Origin: Chlorops oryzae
Taxonomy: Eukaryota; Arthropoda; Insecta; Diptera; Chloropidae
Assembly: GCA_020466095.1 (NCBI GenBank)
Contig: CM035808.1
Span: 10,199,012-10,263,011, forward strand
Reading direction: 5' to 3'
DNA length: 64,000 nucleotides
Below, piece by piece: positions 21,561-33,790 of this stretch; the first letter of the stretch is position 1; each line of letters begins with the position of its first letter. Below the pieces are notes generated by a model. It did no database searches, had not been told where the DNA came from, and was given only the letters and a program-made list of their open reading frames with translations. The translations under genes were made by a program, and so were the position numbers.

Positions 21561-24500
21561 GCATTTTAGCGTAACCAAATGATTATTGTTATTGCGTTCT
21601 CTTGAATGGCAATAAACAGCAAATTGTGTTCGTCATTACAAGCCGCATAAAATGAGATGAAAGCCAGCTAAGACGATTGCCTCGGTTACATTAAGAAAAA
21701 AGAATATGAAGAAAAAAATAGGTAGGCTTTTGTTTATCTCTTCAGTCATTTCATTGTATTATTTTTACCACATTTCAGTACCAGAAAAAAGCAACAACAT
21801 AATTAAACCGAAATTGCGGTTGAAAGATATATACATAAAAAATATGTAGCTTTGGTTGATTTTATTTATCACCAATGCGCACAGCACAGAAAAGTAAATA
21901 CGTAGTAAGCACCGCCATCAATAGAACATGAAGAAAAAAAACCAAAAATCCGACACATACAAATGCAATTGTTCTCTCACTCAATCATGACATGAGCATA
22001 TCTGTAGAGTAAATCCTGTCAAGCGCTCGTCAATAACGTCAACTAACGTTGCAATGCTATATGACCACATCTAGCCGCCAATATGCGAGCACAAATGAAT
22101 GGTCAAGCTAGCGAACACAGAGACACAAATAACTAAGCATAATATCCTCGCAGTCATTTCGACTAATCTCCAACTGCTCCACAACTTCTCTCTGATGTAC
22201 CCCCAGTTGTAATGCCTTTTTGATTCGTTAGTCAACGTATTATATTGACTCGCCTATTTGAACATTGGGGCTTTATTTGTCTGCGTCTAAAAGTAGTCCT
22301 CATTGTGGTCAGCTGGACCAAAGGCTATAGCACTATAGATAAGCATAGTGATTCGGCCCACAAAAGCCTATTTCGACGAAAGTTGATTTGCTGTCTAGGT
22401 CAATGCAAATCATTTAATAACCGCAAAGTTTTGACTCTCAATCTCCTAAGTATAGTCCTTGAATATCTTTGAAAAATATTAGAAAATTTTTAAAAAATCA
22501 TATCTAAGACATATCTAAAGATAGAATGTTCATTCAAAAGCCCATATATAGAAAATCGTTCGGAAAATATTACAAAATATTTTTCAAGCAACTTTGCTAA
22601 AAGCAATACATGCTCCCGTGGAAGGATAATTTTTCATGACAATTTTTTTTGTTGTTCCAGATGTGGTACAACTTACCCAAAATTCACGAAAATAGAATTT
22701 TTTGCCAATATTAAGTACGTTAAGTTTCAATACCCAAAGCGGCCTGCAAAATTCTTAAAAATAAAAAATTTAAAAAAAATATTGCATACTTCTCGGGTAT
22801 ACCTGTGATTGATGTGCATCAATATAATTTTTCCGTATGAACATATCATGTAAAATTGTGTAACAAACCACAAAGAAGAATAAAAAATTGTCTAATCCTG
22901 CAGAAAAGTCTAACCGCAGTCCAAATTTTCCCCAATTGCACTCAAAAATCTATTCCAAATAAAAAGGATATTTCCGACTGCGGCCCCAGAAAGGGGTATG
23001 AAAGCTTTGTTTACTTTTCGATAGGTATTATCTAAAGTAACTGTAGGAAGCATTTTTAAGGTTCCTGTTTCGTAGTGTCCTTGAGATATCCTTGAAAAAT
23101 ATTCAATTATTTAATATTTAAAAACCTTCTTTCGTCCTTTGAACGGCCACCTTCCAAGTATTCCCGTTTAGCGTATTGAACTCCTCCTAACTACTGCCGG
23201 GATGCTTGAACATAAAATGGTATCTCGGACAGAATTCCGTCATCTTCTTTTTTCTCGATTACGCAATTTGTTTGCGTAACATATCAAAAATCTTTTTTCC
23301 AATGATTTCTTTTTATTTGATTTGGTTCGCATAAGCGGTTTATTTTGGCTTTTGCACAATCCCTGTCAATATTGTGTGCCTATTCGTGCAGGAGAATATA
23401 TAATGGAAAAGCCAAAGAAAACAAAAAAAAAAAAAACAGAGAGAAAAGCTTACATGAAGCTTGAAGCAATTTCACCCATTTTGTGTTGCTGTATGGCGCT
23501 CATAAAGTCCCATGAAGTCATGTTCGTTCTACACGTAATCCAGCGGCGGATGTTACTAACACACAAGGACGAAATATCTGATCGAACATGATGTATTCGT
23601 ATCGATTCGTCGTTCTGATCGATCGATTGATTACGAAAATAATTTCGTTGGATTTAATGATTACTATTTGTGTTTTTTGGACCTTCATAGTTAGAATTCT
23701 CTTTTTTTTCTTTTATTTGCCTGCATTTTTTTTTCTAGTCCTTTATAAACGAAATCATGCATGGTTGGTTGTGTTTCCGCGCAATGTCCGAATCGGATTA
23801 AAACGTTTCGTATGTGCTTGAATAAATGAAAATGACTGAAATACAGATAATAAAAAAAAAACAAAAAACTACGATGTGAAAAATCGGATTTATTTTTTGG
23901 CTTTATAGCCACTATGATGCGGCACAAAAAAGCCTTTGAATGATTCCTCCTTTTTTACAAAAAACTTTTACGGACTAAATTGATTTAGAAATAATCAAAA
24001 ACAATTTGAATTTTTGAACTAAAAATTTATTCCAAAAATAATTAAAATATTTATACAATTTAAAATACCTCTGATTCGTAGTGATTGTGAGCATAGTTTT
24101 TTTTTATCCAACATTTTATGGATTGGTTGATAAAACAAAATTACGAAAAGCTTTCAATATGGATCCTTACCAATGTATTTTTGTGATGACAATAGAAATC
24201 CTTTATTCCTTCAAAAGTCATTTGACCCTATCGATGGCTTCTACTGAGCTTTCTCCGCTATTAAAGAAATATCTCTATCGTTCAACGACTCTGACAAAAG
24301 CAGCGAAAATCCTCACAATACGGGTCATTATCGCCTCGCATTTAAGATTTAAAGTCCTTAAAGGAGCATTTAAGGCAAAAGAATAAAAAATAAAATCGAA
24401 TTCACAATATCGAATCGAAAGCAATAAAGTGAAATTGTGTACGTGTTTCTTAGAACTATACGCTACTTTTCATCTTAATACTCCTTTATCCATTTCATAA

Positions 24501-27500
24501 GCTCAGTTTGTGACACTTCCCTTTTTTGTTTCCTTTTCTCGACAATTCTACGCCACATTTTTCACTTACATTTTTGCACGCCAAGATTCTTCCGAAAATC
24601 CAAGCAAATCTCTCCTATTTTCTATTTTGTGTTTTGTATTCTCTTTTCAAATGTTTGTAAATGTTTTGTGTAACTGAAATGAAAGACGGCATCAGCGAAA
24701 AAAAACCCATATATTGTAATAAAAAGAATAAAGGTAGGAAGGATGCACACACACACACACACACACCAAGCTTGCACAAAAGAGAAGTAAACAAAACCAG
24801 ATTTGATTTGTTAAATTGAAAAAAAACTGCCACACAAACAAACTGACGAACAACAACCCAAAAAGTCAAATGGCGAAAATTCGCATGCTCAACGCTTGGA
24901 AATGCGAAAATTGAAGTCACAATAAATCCAAATAATATGCATGAATATTGAAGACAGCTAGCTTTATTGAACGGAGCGTATTCATACGTCAAATAGATGG
25001 ATGAACTGTTAACACTTTCTTTTATTTTCGGAGAAAAATTACTTTAAAGCTTAAGTAAATCCCTAAAAGCATTGAAGTTTATTTTTCTAAAAGAAAAAAA
25101 ATAGAAACAAAAAAAATAAATAAAAACTTTGTCAATATTTGCGTTAGACACAATTTGATTTGCTTTAATCTTTTCAATAAAATATACACTTTCCTTAGCC
25201 TCTTTTATCTGCAAATGGAAGAGACAGTTTCCCGTACCACATCTCGCCATTGATTTTCTGCTTCTTCTTTTTAAGTCTAATAACGCCGGTCTTGAAGGAT
25301 TTCTTTATTTACAAACTGCTTAGCAAACAGAAGAGAGACGATACCAAATGACAAGGACTTTTTTACTCTAGCCTTATACATATGACAGGTATGTTGTACC
25401 TACGGGTATAACGGCTTTACAGGGTGATTGAAACGATTTTCTCAATTTCATTTTATAAACGACAAAGTGTGTTCATATTGAATAAGTGTGTCAAGATTTC
25501 CTGTCTAATCTATATTAATGCCTTTTGGTATCGTTAACTAGTTGAAGACTTTGCCGATAAAGATCACCATGATAGTGTTGCCATGGCCACCATGTAAGAG
25601 TCAGTCGTCAAAGCTTTTCTTGTTGGTTCTTTCAACAAAGTAAATAAGAGCAGAGAAAACTTTCAATGTTTTCATTAAATAAACAAACGAGAATTGCGAA
25701 TGATTAAGTTTGGAGCTTTGTGCGAAGGTCAATAAAATTAGTTCCTGTGGAAACGCCTCAGAGTTCAAGACAATGTTACAAATTATATTAAATCGGAAAT
25801 TTTTAGATACTTAACCTTAACCCTTTCGCTATTACAGTATACTAGGATAATGGATGACTCTTTTGGGATTAAATATGCCTTTTAAATAAAGGAGTTTTCT
25901 ATTCTATTCAACATGATCAAAAACACAAGTTAACAACTAGTTTTTATTCCTTCTGAACATTGAAAGGCTTTTATCTTAAAGACTTTGGAATGCTTAACGT
26001 GGAAAAAATATTTTAAACTATTTTTATGAAAGCGTTTTTCTTTTATATTTAGGCTGTTCAGAAAGCCTTCTAAAATCCCTTTTAAAATTTATCTCATTCT
26101 ATCGTTTTTCACTGCCATTCATTAGCAATTGATACGAAGGTCCTCTGTGTCATATCCTTCACTGTTCCACAGATCGGTAGTTGCTCGTACAATCTCACAT
26201 TGGATGTCACAGTGCGCTACAGTTGCATCGAACTAGTCGATGTCTGCTTGTGAGAGGGAGAAATTCGTATGTGTATGGCAAGAATCAAAATTCCTTTGAA
26301 AAAGAAACTCAAGCCATTCAAAAACTCTTATAAAAACCCTTTTATATTATCTCTCAATTTTTTAAATTTTGTTTTCTATTTTCCTGCAGCGGAACGCACT
26401 CAAGTATGAAAAAATTTATCATTCAATTTGATAGCTAAGCTAAATCAAATTAAATCAGGAAAATATCAATATTTATTTTGGGAAGAATTGTCGCAAGGAC
26501 AATCTCTGAACAAATAATCCTTGAACAATCTCTTGTCAACTTAATCCTACAATTTCAATTGCGTTCTTCATGCACATTAGTGAAAGTACATCTTTTCATT
26601 TTAAATGGAAAATTATAAAATCCTTCTTGAAGAAAAAATCGCGCTTGACACAGAAAACTCCTTGATTAATACACAGTTATTAGCCCTGCCATTAAAATAA
26701 ATTCCATCTTAAGAATCTTCAAATTCATTTCCGAGAAAAGACGTCAACGGAAAAAAAAGTACAGCAGCATAAACAAAATTTAACAAGAATTTAAATATAA
26801 TTTTGTTACTAGGACCAAATTTAAATGAAAAAATTTAAAAAAAAGAGAAGACAAAAGAAAGAAAAATTGACGGATGTCAAGTCGAATGGGGGAGGGGGGA
26901 AAAATTATGCAGACCTACAAAAATATTTGACAACAAAACAAAAGAACGAAAAAAAGGACAAGGCCTTCATCATTCTTTCTCTAAATAATTTTTCCTTTGT
27001 CGTCTGCCTGATTTTTTGCAATTTTTTGTTATTTATATTTTATTATTATTTTTTTTTTTTTTTCATAAGACTTCATTTCGGTTTTTATCTGTTAGTCTTC
27101 CCTACTTCTTTGCTATTTTCTTAAGTATTTTTGTTATGCTTCAGTTAAAACGACGATGATAAGTGGCACTCAAAGTAAAATGCTCTATAATAAGAAACAA
27201 AAAAAGGAACGATGATTGTCGGGTGGAAAGGAACAGAAATGATGCTCTTCTCCTTTAAGCAAGCCGTCCTTCCCTCGACGCTCGATGGGTGTATGTCTCT
27301 ATTAGAAAATATAACATTGTCCGTGCTCCTCTTTCGCTCCAGATTGAACTTAACTTCGCCGCTGAAGCACATGCGTTTAATATAAATTTTGTTCTTTCTG
27401 CCATTCATGATATTTTCTGGTCTTTTGGCTTGATAACAAAATTAAAATGCCTGAGCACGTCGTTGATTTCTCTTGTTATTTATGAAATTTATAGCAAGTT

Positions 27501-27590
27501 TGATTTACATTTTTACATTTAAGTTAAAAGAAAATTGTGAATATTGCTCGCTTGAACCTTAATAGAATCCTTAACGGTAAAAGAGATAAG
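21561..27590. other. Long non-coding AT-rich stretch
   Basis: No gene is supported over 6 kb. It contains a Su(Hw)-like TTGCATACTTCTCGGG at 22782, a CA microsatellite at 24745-24767, and an orphan plus-strand splice acceptor (TTTTCTATTTTCCTGCAG, ending 26389) with no credible exon after it. Several open frames of 60-125 residues are hydrophobic or Lys-rich by composition. Confidence 0.5.
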
Positions 27591-27594
27591 GTCA

Positions 27595-27782
27595 ATAAAA
27601 AAAAAAAAAATTTTATAAATATTTTTAAAATTTTTTTTTTATTTAAAAAAATTTTTTTTAAATATTTTAATTGTTTTTAAATTTTATAAAATTGTTTTTA
27701 AATTTTTTAAAAATTAAAAAAAAAAAATTTTAATTTTTAAAATTAAAAAAATTTTTAAAATTTTTTTAAAAATTTAATTTTT
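27595..27782. repeat. Nearly pure A/T block
   Basis: About 188 bases contain almost only A and T, in alternating runs of A and T that can fold on themselves many ways. Only one or two G residues interrupt it. Such blocks are error-prone in assembly. Confidence 0.75.
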
Positions 27783-29130
27783 TTTCTTTGGAAATAAATT
27801 GAAATAGTGGAAGGCATCAATTCTCAAATTACTTACTTCCACAATGCAACAATCAATGCTAACAGAACATAACTTAGTCCAAACAAAGTACTTCAACAGT
27901 ACATGTTTATGTAAAATTATGATCCAGGCCCGCATGTCGTATACGCAACGTCGGCTTTTTTTTGCATTTTAATAAAAAATTTCGTATTTTTACATAAAAT
28001 TTCCTTGCAGTTTTAATTTTTAGGACAAGAAAAATTTAAAAAAAAACATCTCTTTAATATTCAAAACCAAAATAACAAACAATAATGATGGAAAAATCCC
28101 ATTAAGGACCCCAAGAAGAAGAGTGTTTTACTTCTCCAATCTTACGATAACGTATACGGCGGTGTGTTCTCTTTGTTCGTTTTCGTTTTGCTTTGTGCAG
28201 TGAAACACCAAAAGACTCAAAAGAAACTCAAACACACTCAATAATGTAACACAACTTGGTTGATTGATGGATTGATTGATAGATAGAAAGATATACATTT
28301 ATCGACAGATAGGCATAGGCAAGATATTGATTGATAGAATACCTATACAAATTATTGATATTTTGTTCATAGAAACGCCTTTTCCATATAAATATGAATA
28401 GAAAATGGTTGGCCGCAATAATAGCTTTCCATTTTTAAAAACCTCAAGGCATTTAGAGTTTTGGCAAACTCAAAAAAAAAAAAGAATGAATTCCAATTTA
28501 TGACGCACTTTGTTTTGAAAATGGACTTTCATTTCAATTTCAGAAACATTTTGTTTTTTTTTTCTTGCGATTATATTCGATTATATTCTTCAATAATTTT
28601 GCTTTCTATGTGTTCACTTATTTTTTCCTGGAAATTTATTTACATAGAACGATGAACCACTAAGCAAATGGAAACTGAAGACCATGAATTCGTTTCTTGG
28701 ATGCAGTATACTCTCGTGGTCATTCTTTTATATTATTAATCTATCAAGATGAAAATGGTTTTTCTCTATTTGTTTTCACTTTTTTGTTTTTGTTTATTTT
28801 TTATTTATTTTTGTTTTTTTCCTTCCATTATAAACCGTACAAAACACGTTCTAGCACAAAGATCTTATAGGCCATACGTAACGATTTTTATCTTAATGCC
28901 ATATTTGGCGCCGCCTCACATTGCCTCACACAGCGTTTAGTTGGTATGTCTATACACATGTGTGTGTGTGTTGTTTTGTTTTGGTATTAAATTTCTTTTA
29001 AAATATTACGTTTTTCAAATTTTTATACGAAATTTAAATAACTGCGATTAATTCACTCGCGTTAATAGAACGATTGTTCGCTTTAAATAAACAGAGGATT
29101 CCCTTTTGTTTTTCTAACGCACGTTTGCTG
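27783..29130. other. Non-coding DNA
   Basis: AT-rich with a GATT/GATA simple repeat at about 28257-28300 and a short TG tract near 28960. No gene supported. Confidence 0.5.
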
Positions 29131-29453
29131 CCCGACCGATTTTAGTCTAGAGCTGAGCTGAGCTGAACTGAGCTGAACAACCGCTTAGCGCCCGTTGACA
29201 AAACAGACTGAACGGTGTCGGGATTTATCTCTCATAGTTATGCGAAAAAATTTTTCGACCAGTTTCAGGTGTTGAGGTAGCTATTAACTTACAAAATAAC
29301 GTGTTGACGACAACAACAACGACGACGACGCCGCTCCAGCTGAAAGATGAAACAGCAAGAGGACACAGAAGAGCGAAAAAAAATATTTACGAGATGCTCT
29401 TAGAGTAAGAAGAGGATTTTGAACACCAAGTTGATGCGGAGCCCTCTACTGTG
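29130..29453 (+). promoter_or_regulatory. Candidate promoter and 5' UTR exon ending in a strong donor
   Basis: A GC-richer patch contains a GAGCT pentanucleotide repeat (about 29155-29180) and a CAACGACGACG tract, then ends TCTACTGTG|GTGAGT, a strong splice donor with the intron starting at 29454. A short ATG frame (29347) stops after 18 codons, so the exon would be untranslated or carry a uORF. A pyrimidine-rich acceptor ending TTTTTACAG lies at 29960, but no good exon follows. Confidence 0.25.
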
Positions 29454-29996
29454 GTGAGTAGCAGGATATTCGCTAAGAGAAAAAACATTTTAAAAGATAA
29501 TTTTATCTCTTAAGCATCGTTGATAAGAGCATGAAAACTCTCTTCTGTTCAACACGCCATCTATAAGAATTTTCACAAAACTAAGAAAACGAAGTCTGTG
29601 AGCTCCATTGCCATAGCAATGGACCATTTCATTTACCACATTGATTGAAGGACTCCTCGAACGATTCCACCACAGTAAAAGCATGCGCAGAAAATTTTTT
29701 AACATTTCGCGGCATTTCAAAATCGAATAAAATTATGTTTAAATATTCATTTTACAGCTTCAAACTATTTATATTTATTTAAAAACAATTATTTAAAAAT
29801 TTCTTATACTTTTATTTTGATTTGGATGGAAAAATTTTTTATCATACGCTATAGCGTTGGAACTTCATTTTAAAAATGGAAAAGGAAGATTTTAAATGAT
29901 AAATTGAGAAGTCTTTTATACATAGAGTAATGATCTGTTTATGACATCCTCTTTTTACAGGTGTCGTTTTTATGTCGTAAAAGGCCGTTTTTGAAT

Positions 29997-31437
29997 TCGT
30001 TGAAGGTGCATCGTAAAAATGTCTAACAGGCAAGAGCAAACATTTTTTCTTCTCGACAGCCATTTGTCTTTCAATGTTCCGTCGAAAACATTATGCTTTT
30101 TGTGGCAGGAAAAGGACCTCTTTTATGCCGTAATATTCTTTCAAGACTGTTTGATATATATATGTATGTATAGCTGTGACATTTTAATCATGTATTTAAA
30201 CCTTATTTTTTTCATTGAAACTTTTGCTACGGAAGTCTCAATTGAAGGTGGTGGAGATAAAAAATAAATTCTGATATTTTAGAATAAAAATTAGAGGGTT
30301 TCTTTAACCGAATCAGAGCAGAAGTCACAATATATATTATAAGAATAAGGATAAGTCTTCATTAGAATAAATTTATATTCTAGTTCATTTAATGTACACT
30401 GTTTAAATTATAATTATTGAAACAAAAATGTTCAAATTTTGAGTGAAAAATTGAAATAATTGAATCAAGTGCTTGAAATTAGATTTTGAATTAAAAATTC
30501 CTTCATATTAAAATAAACTTTCCTCTTTTTAAGGGGGTTTGTCCTTCACAACAAATTTTTTTTCATTTTTTTTTTTTCATTGGTTTTATAAGGGCCCTCC
30601 TCCAGCTTCAGCCGGAAATGAAAAACTTTATATAAATAAAAGCTTTAGAAATGCTGAAGGAATTTCTGTGTCAGAAATTTTCTGTTAACCGTCTCCAGTT
30701 CGTCAAAAAGTAGTTTCTATTTTCGCTCCCTTTTTTGCTGTAAATAAAACACGGTAACACAGATTTTTCTGTTAGAAATATTGAATTTTTCTTTCTTTCG
30801 GAAAGGAATTTTGACAGAAGAGGCAAGTTCGAAAGAAATTAAATGGATTTAACAAGGTTTATTGTGTAATTTTCAGAAATGGATAAGTGAGATAAAAAAT
30901 TTTCGATTATAAGATAAATATATAGATATTTCGATTGTCACTATTGCATTAACGAAATTATGCTACGTTTTTTCCTTTAAGAATATCAAGAAAATTCCTG
31001 CTGAAATTCCTTACAGAACTGGAGAGGGCCCTATAGCTTTTAAACGCATTTATCTCGAAACGACTTTTTTTGAACTGGCGACCATGATTTGTCCAGTTCA
31101 ACTGGACCGATTTTAATGAAAGAAAGTGGATTCGACGTAGAAATGTCACCATTGCTGGCCGGACCCTCAATCATAATTTTAACAAATTTTTTACTACTTT
31201 TTTTACACTGAATTACCAAAAATAGACCTGAAATCGAAGGGTCATTAAAAAAAAAATTGTAAAATTATTTCCGAGGGTCAGCCATTTTGTCACAAAAAAA
31301 AAAATCAAACAACCAAAAATTATTTTCGAAGGTCCGCACATAGAGAAATACTGATTATAACCCCATTTTTTTATTTTTATTTCTTTATTATTTTTTTTTT
31401 TCAAATCAGACAATGAAAAATTGTGGCCGCCATTTTT
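29997..31437 (+). repeat. Direct duplication, copy A (partner 31570-32718)
   Basis: About 1.44 kb recurs about 1.57 kb downstream in the same order. Copy B is about 20 percent shorter because of many small deletions, while blocks such as TTCTTCTCGACAGCC and TTCTAGTTCATTTAATGTAC are intact in both. The 82-residue ATG frame at 30019-30267 is not preserved in copy B and is probably not a gene. Confidence 0.8.
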
Positions 31438-31570
31438 TATACCCACGTAAGGGTATATTAGTTTTGTGCAAATCTTGTAACAGGGAATTAAGCTCCGGAG
31501 CTATAGAAAAATATATATAGAAATGATCAGGATCAAAAACTGATCGATTTAGACATGTCCGTTTCTGTTC
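31438..31570 (-). repeat. Truncated inverted copy of the 127-bp-module repeat tail
   Basis: The reverse complement matches 18648-18779 almost base for base, from the TATACCC/GGGTATA palindrome to GACATGTCC. It then breaks off inside the GACA/GACG stretch. It lies exactly at the junction of the duplication copies flanking it. Confidence 0.85.
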
Positions 31571-32718
31571 GTTGAGTCATCGTAATGTCTAGAGCACTTT
31601 TTTCTTCTCGACAGCCTTGTCTTTCAATGTTCCTCGAAAACTTAGCTTGGCAGAAAAGGACTCGATTTGCCAAACATTAAGATGTTGATATATCATAAGT
31701 AAAATAGTGGACATTTTACATGTATTAAACCTATTTTATGAAATTTTTACGGTAAAATCTTGAATGTGAATAAAAAATAAATTCTTGATATTTGATAAAA
31801 GTAAATTCTTAACGAATCAGACGCAAAAAATGAGATTAGCATAGCTCATTAGAATAAATATATTCTAGTTCATTTAATGTACTGTAAATTTATATTGAAA
31901 CAAAAATGTAAACTTTTGAGTGAAAATTGAAATATAATAAGTGCTGAAATAGATTAATAAAAATTCTTCATATTAAAATAAATTCCTTTAAGGGGGTTGT
32001 CCTTCAAACAATTTTTCATTTTTTTTTATTGGTTTTAAAGGCCTCTCACTCGCCAATGAAAAGCTTAATAAAAAGTTTGAAATCTCGAGGTAAATGGCTA
32101 GAAATTTCATTCGCACCAGTTCGCAAAAAGTGTTATTTTGTCCTTTTTTGCTGTAAAAACACGGTACACAGATCATAGTTATATTGAATTTTTCTTTCTT
32201 TACGAAGAATTTTCGAAGGCAATTCGAAAAAATTACAATGGATTAACAAGTTTTGTGTAATTAGAAATTGTAGTGAGTAAAAAATTGCATTTAGAAAATT
32301 AAGAGATTTTTGTCAATTGCATTAAAAAACGAATATGCTACGTTTTTCTTAAATTCGAAATTCGTAACCTTACAGAAGGAAGGGCTAAATTTTAAACGCA
32401 TTTTCTCGAAACGCTTTGACTGCCCAATTTCCATTCAATGGACCGATTTTAATGAAATGAAAGTGATTGACGTAAATTACCATTCTGCGGACCCTATCAT
32501 AATTTAAAAATATAGACTTTTAAATCGAATAGGTCAAAAAACGAAATGAGGTTAAAAAAATAAAATTTAATTTTCGAGGTCCGCCATTTTGTCCAAAAAA
32601 AAAACCAAAAATTATTTTCGAAGTCCGACATAGAAATACTATTATAACCCCATTTTTTTTTACTTTTTATTTTTTTTTTTTTTTTTAAATCAGACAATGA
32701 AAAATGTGGCCGCTTTTT
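31571..32718 (+). repeat. Direct duplication, copy B (partner 29997-31437)
   Basis: A shortened, indel-rich copy of 29997-31437. It begins directly after the truncated repeat tail with TCGTTGAGTCATCGTAATG and ends in a T run at about 32715-32732. No coding content. Confidence 0.8.
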
Positions 32719-33740
32719 TTTTTTTTTTTTTTGCAGGTCTCCACTTTGACGGTCGAGAAATTTTGAACGGCCCTCACATAAAAATAATAAAAATATTGTA
32801 TTTTACTTATATTTATTAATACAAAGGAAAAAATAATAATGTCAGAAAAACAAAACTGGTCTAAAAAGAGTCTCGCGAAGGATGCAACCCCCTTAAGCTA
32901 AAGACCCTCTAAACATACAATTGAAGCAGAGCCGCGAATAACGTTGTAAGTGACAAATTTCACAATTTTGCTAATTTTCCATGCCATTCAGTACTAAATA
33001 ACTTCTTAAAGCCTGTGAAGCGTTGAGAGTTGTCCAAGACTTCACCAAATAAGAAAACTTTCGCGATAGCTTAAAGGTCTGGAGTGTAGTTGAAAGTGAA
33101 AGTCCAAAAATAGGTTCAAAAAATTTCTCACGTAAAACGTTATTCGAATACTTTCCTGGTTGAATTTCCTCCAACTTTCATATTTTCCTCTCGGAATAAC
33201 TAAATAATAATTGCCCATTTTTATCTCAAATTTAAGCTTTCGAATCGTAGCAATGAAATCTTTTAAGTGCTTTCTGGCCTCTCTCTACTCACGCCCCCAC
33301 CCATGACAGTAAGAAACAAAACGTTTGTCTTCAGTCATCGCTTTCGTATGGCCGCCTCATACCAAATCGTTTTTATTAAAGCACAACTTCCGCTCGGTTG
33401 GCTTTGTTTCATGACGTCTTCATAAGGGAGACGCATTGAAAACATTAAGACATTCACGAATCCACTCGTCTCTAACCCGACTTGAAGAAAATCCCTTGGA
33501 CTATCTGAGACAATAATTTCGAAACTTTATTTTGGGCTTATTTTCAAGCTTATTTCTAAGTGCTTATGTAATTAGAATTTCTACGCAATGAATTCGAAAA
33601 ATTGGCATTTTCCACCACCGCCCGCACGCTATTCACGAACGAACGAGCGCAGGAACAAACGAACGAACGAACGAGCACATAAAGAACATCGAATTCAAAC
33701 TTACCACTTCAATGATTTACATAAATGTTTAATTTGCCCG
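32719..33740. other. Non-coding DNA
   Basis: A long T run at its start, a GAAC tetranucleotide repeat at about 33640-33680, and otherwise unremarkable AT-rich sequence. Confidence 0.5.
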
Positions 33741-33749
33741 AATGTGTGT

Positions 33750-33790
33750 ACTCACCTGTAAGAAGAAAAGAAAGACAGAATGAGTTAGGG
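33750..33790 (-). promoter_or_regulatory. Candidate recursive splice site (ratchet point), minus strand
   Basis: On the minus strand a CTAAC branch-point match (33788-33784) is followed by the pyrimidine tract TCTTTCTTTTCTTCTTACAG, ending at 33756. GTGAGT follows immediately at 33755-33750. A strong 3' splice site abutting a strong 5' splice site is the zero-length-exon signature of recursive splicing known from long fly introns. It implies a long minus-strand intron spanning this point, with an upstream exon at higher coordinates. Confidence 0.5.

Noticed and set aside
30019..30267. 82-aa ATG ORF after a pyrimidine-rich acceptor at 29960
   Set aside because: The frame is destroyed in the duplicated copy at 31571 onward and the peptide has no domain or codon bias.
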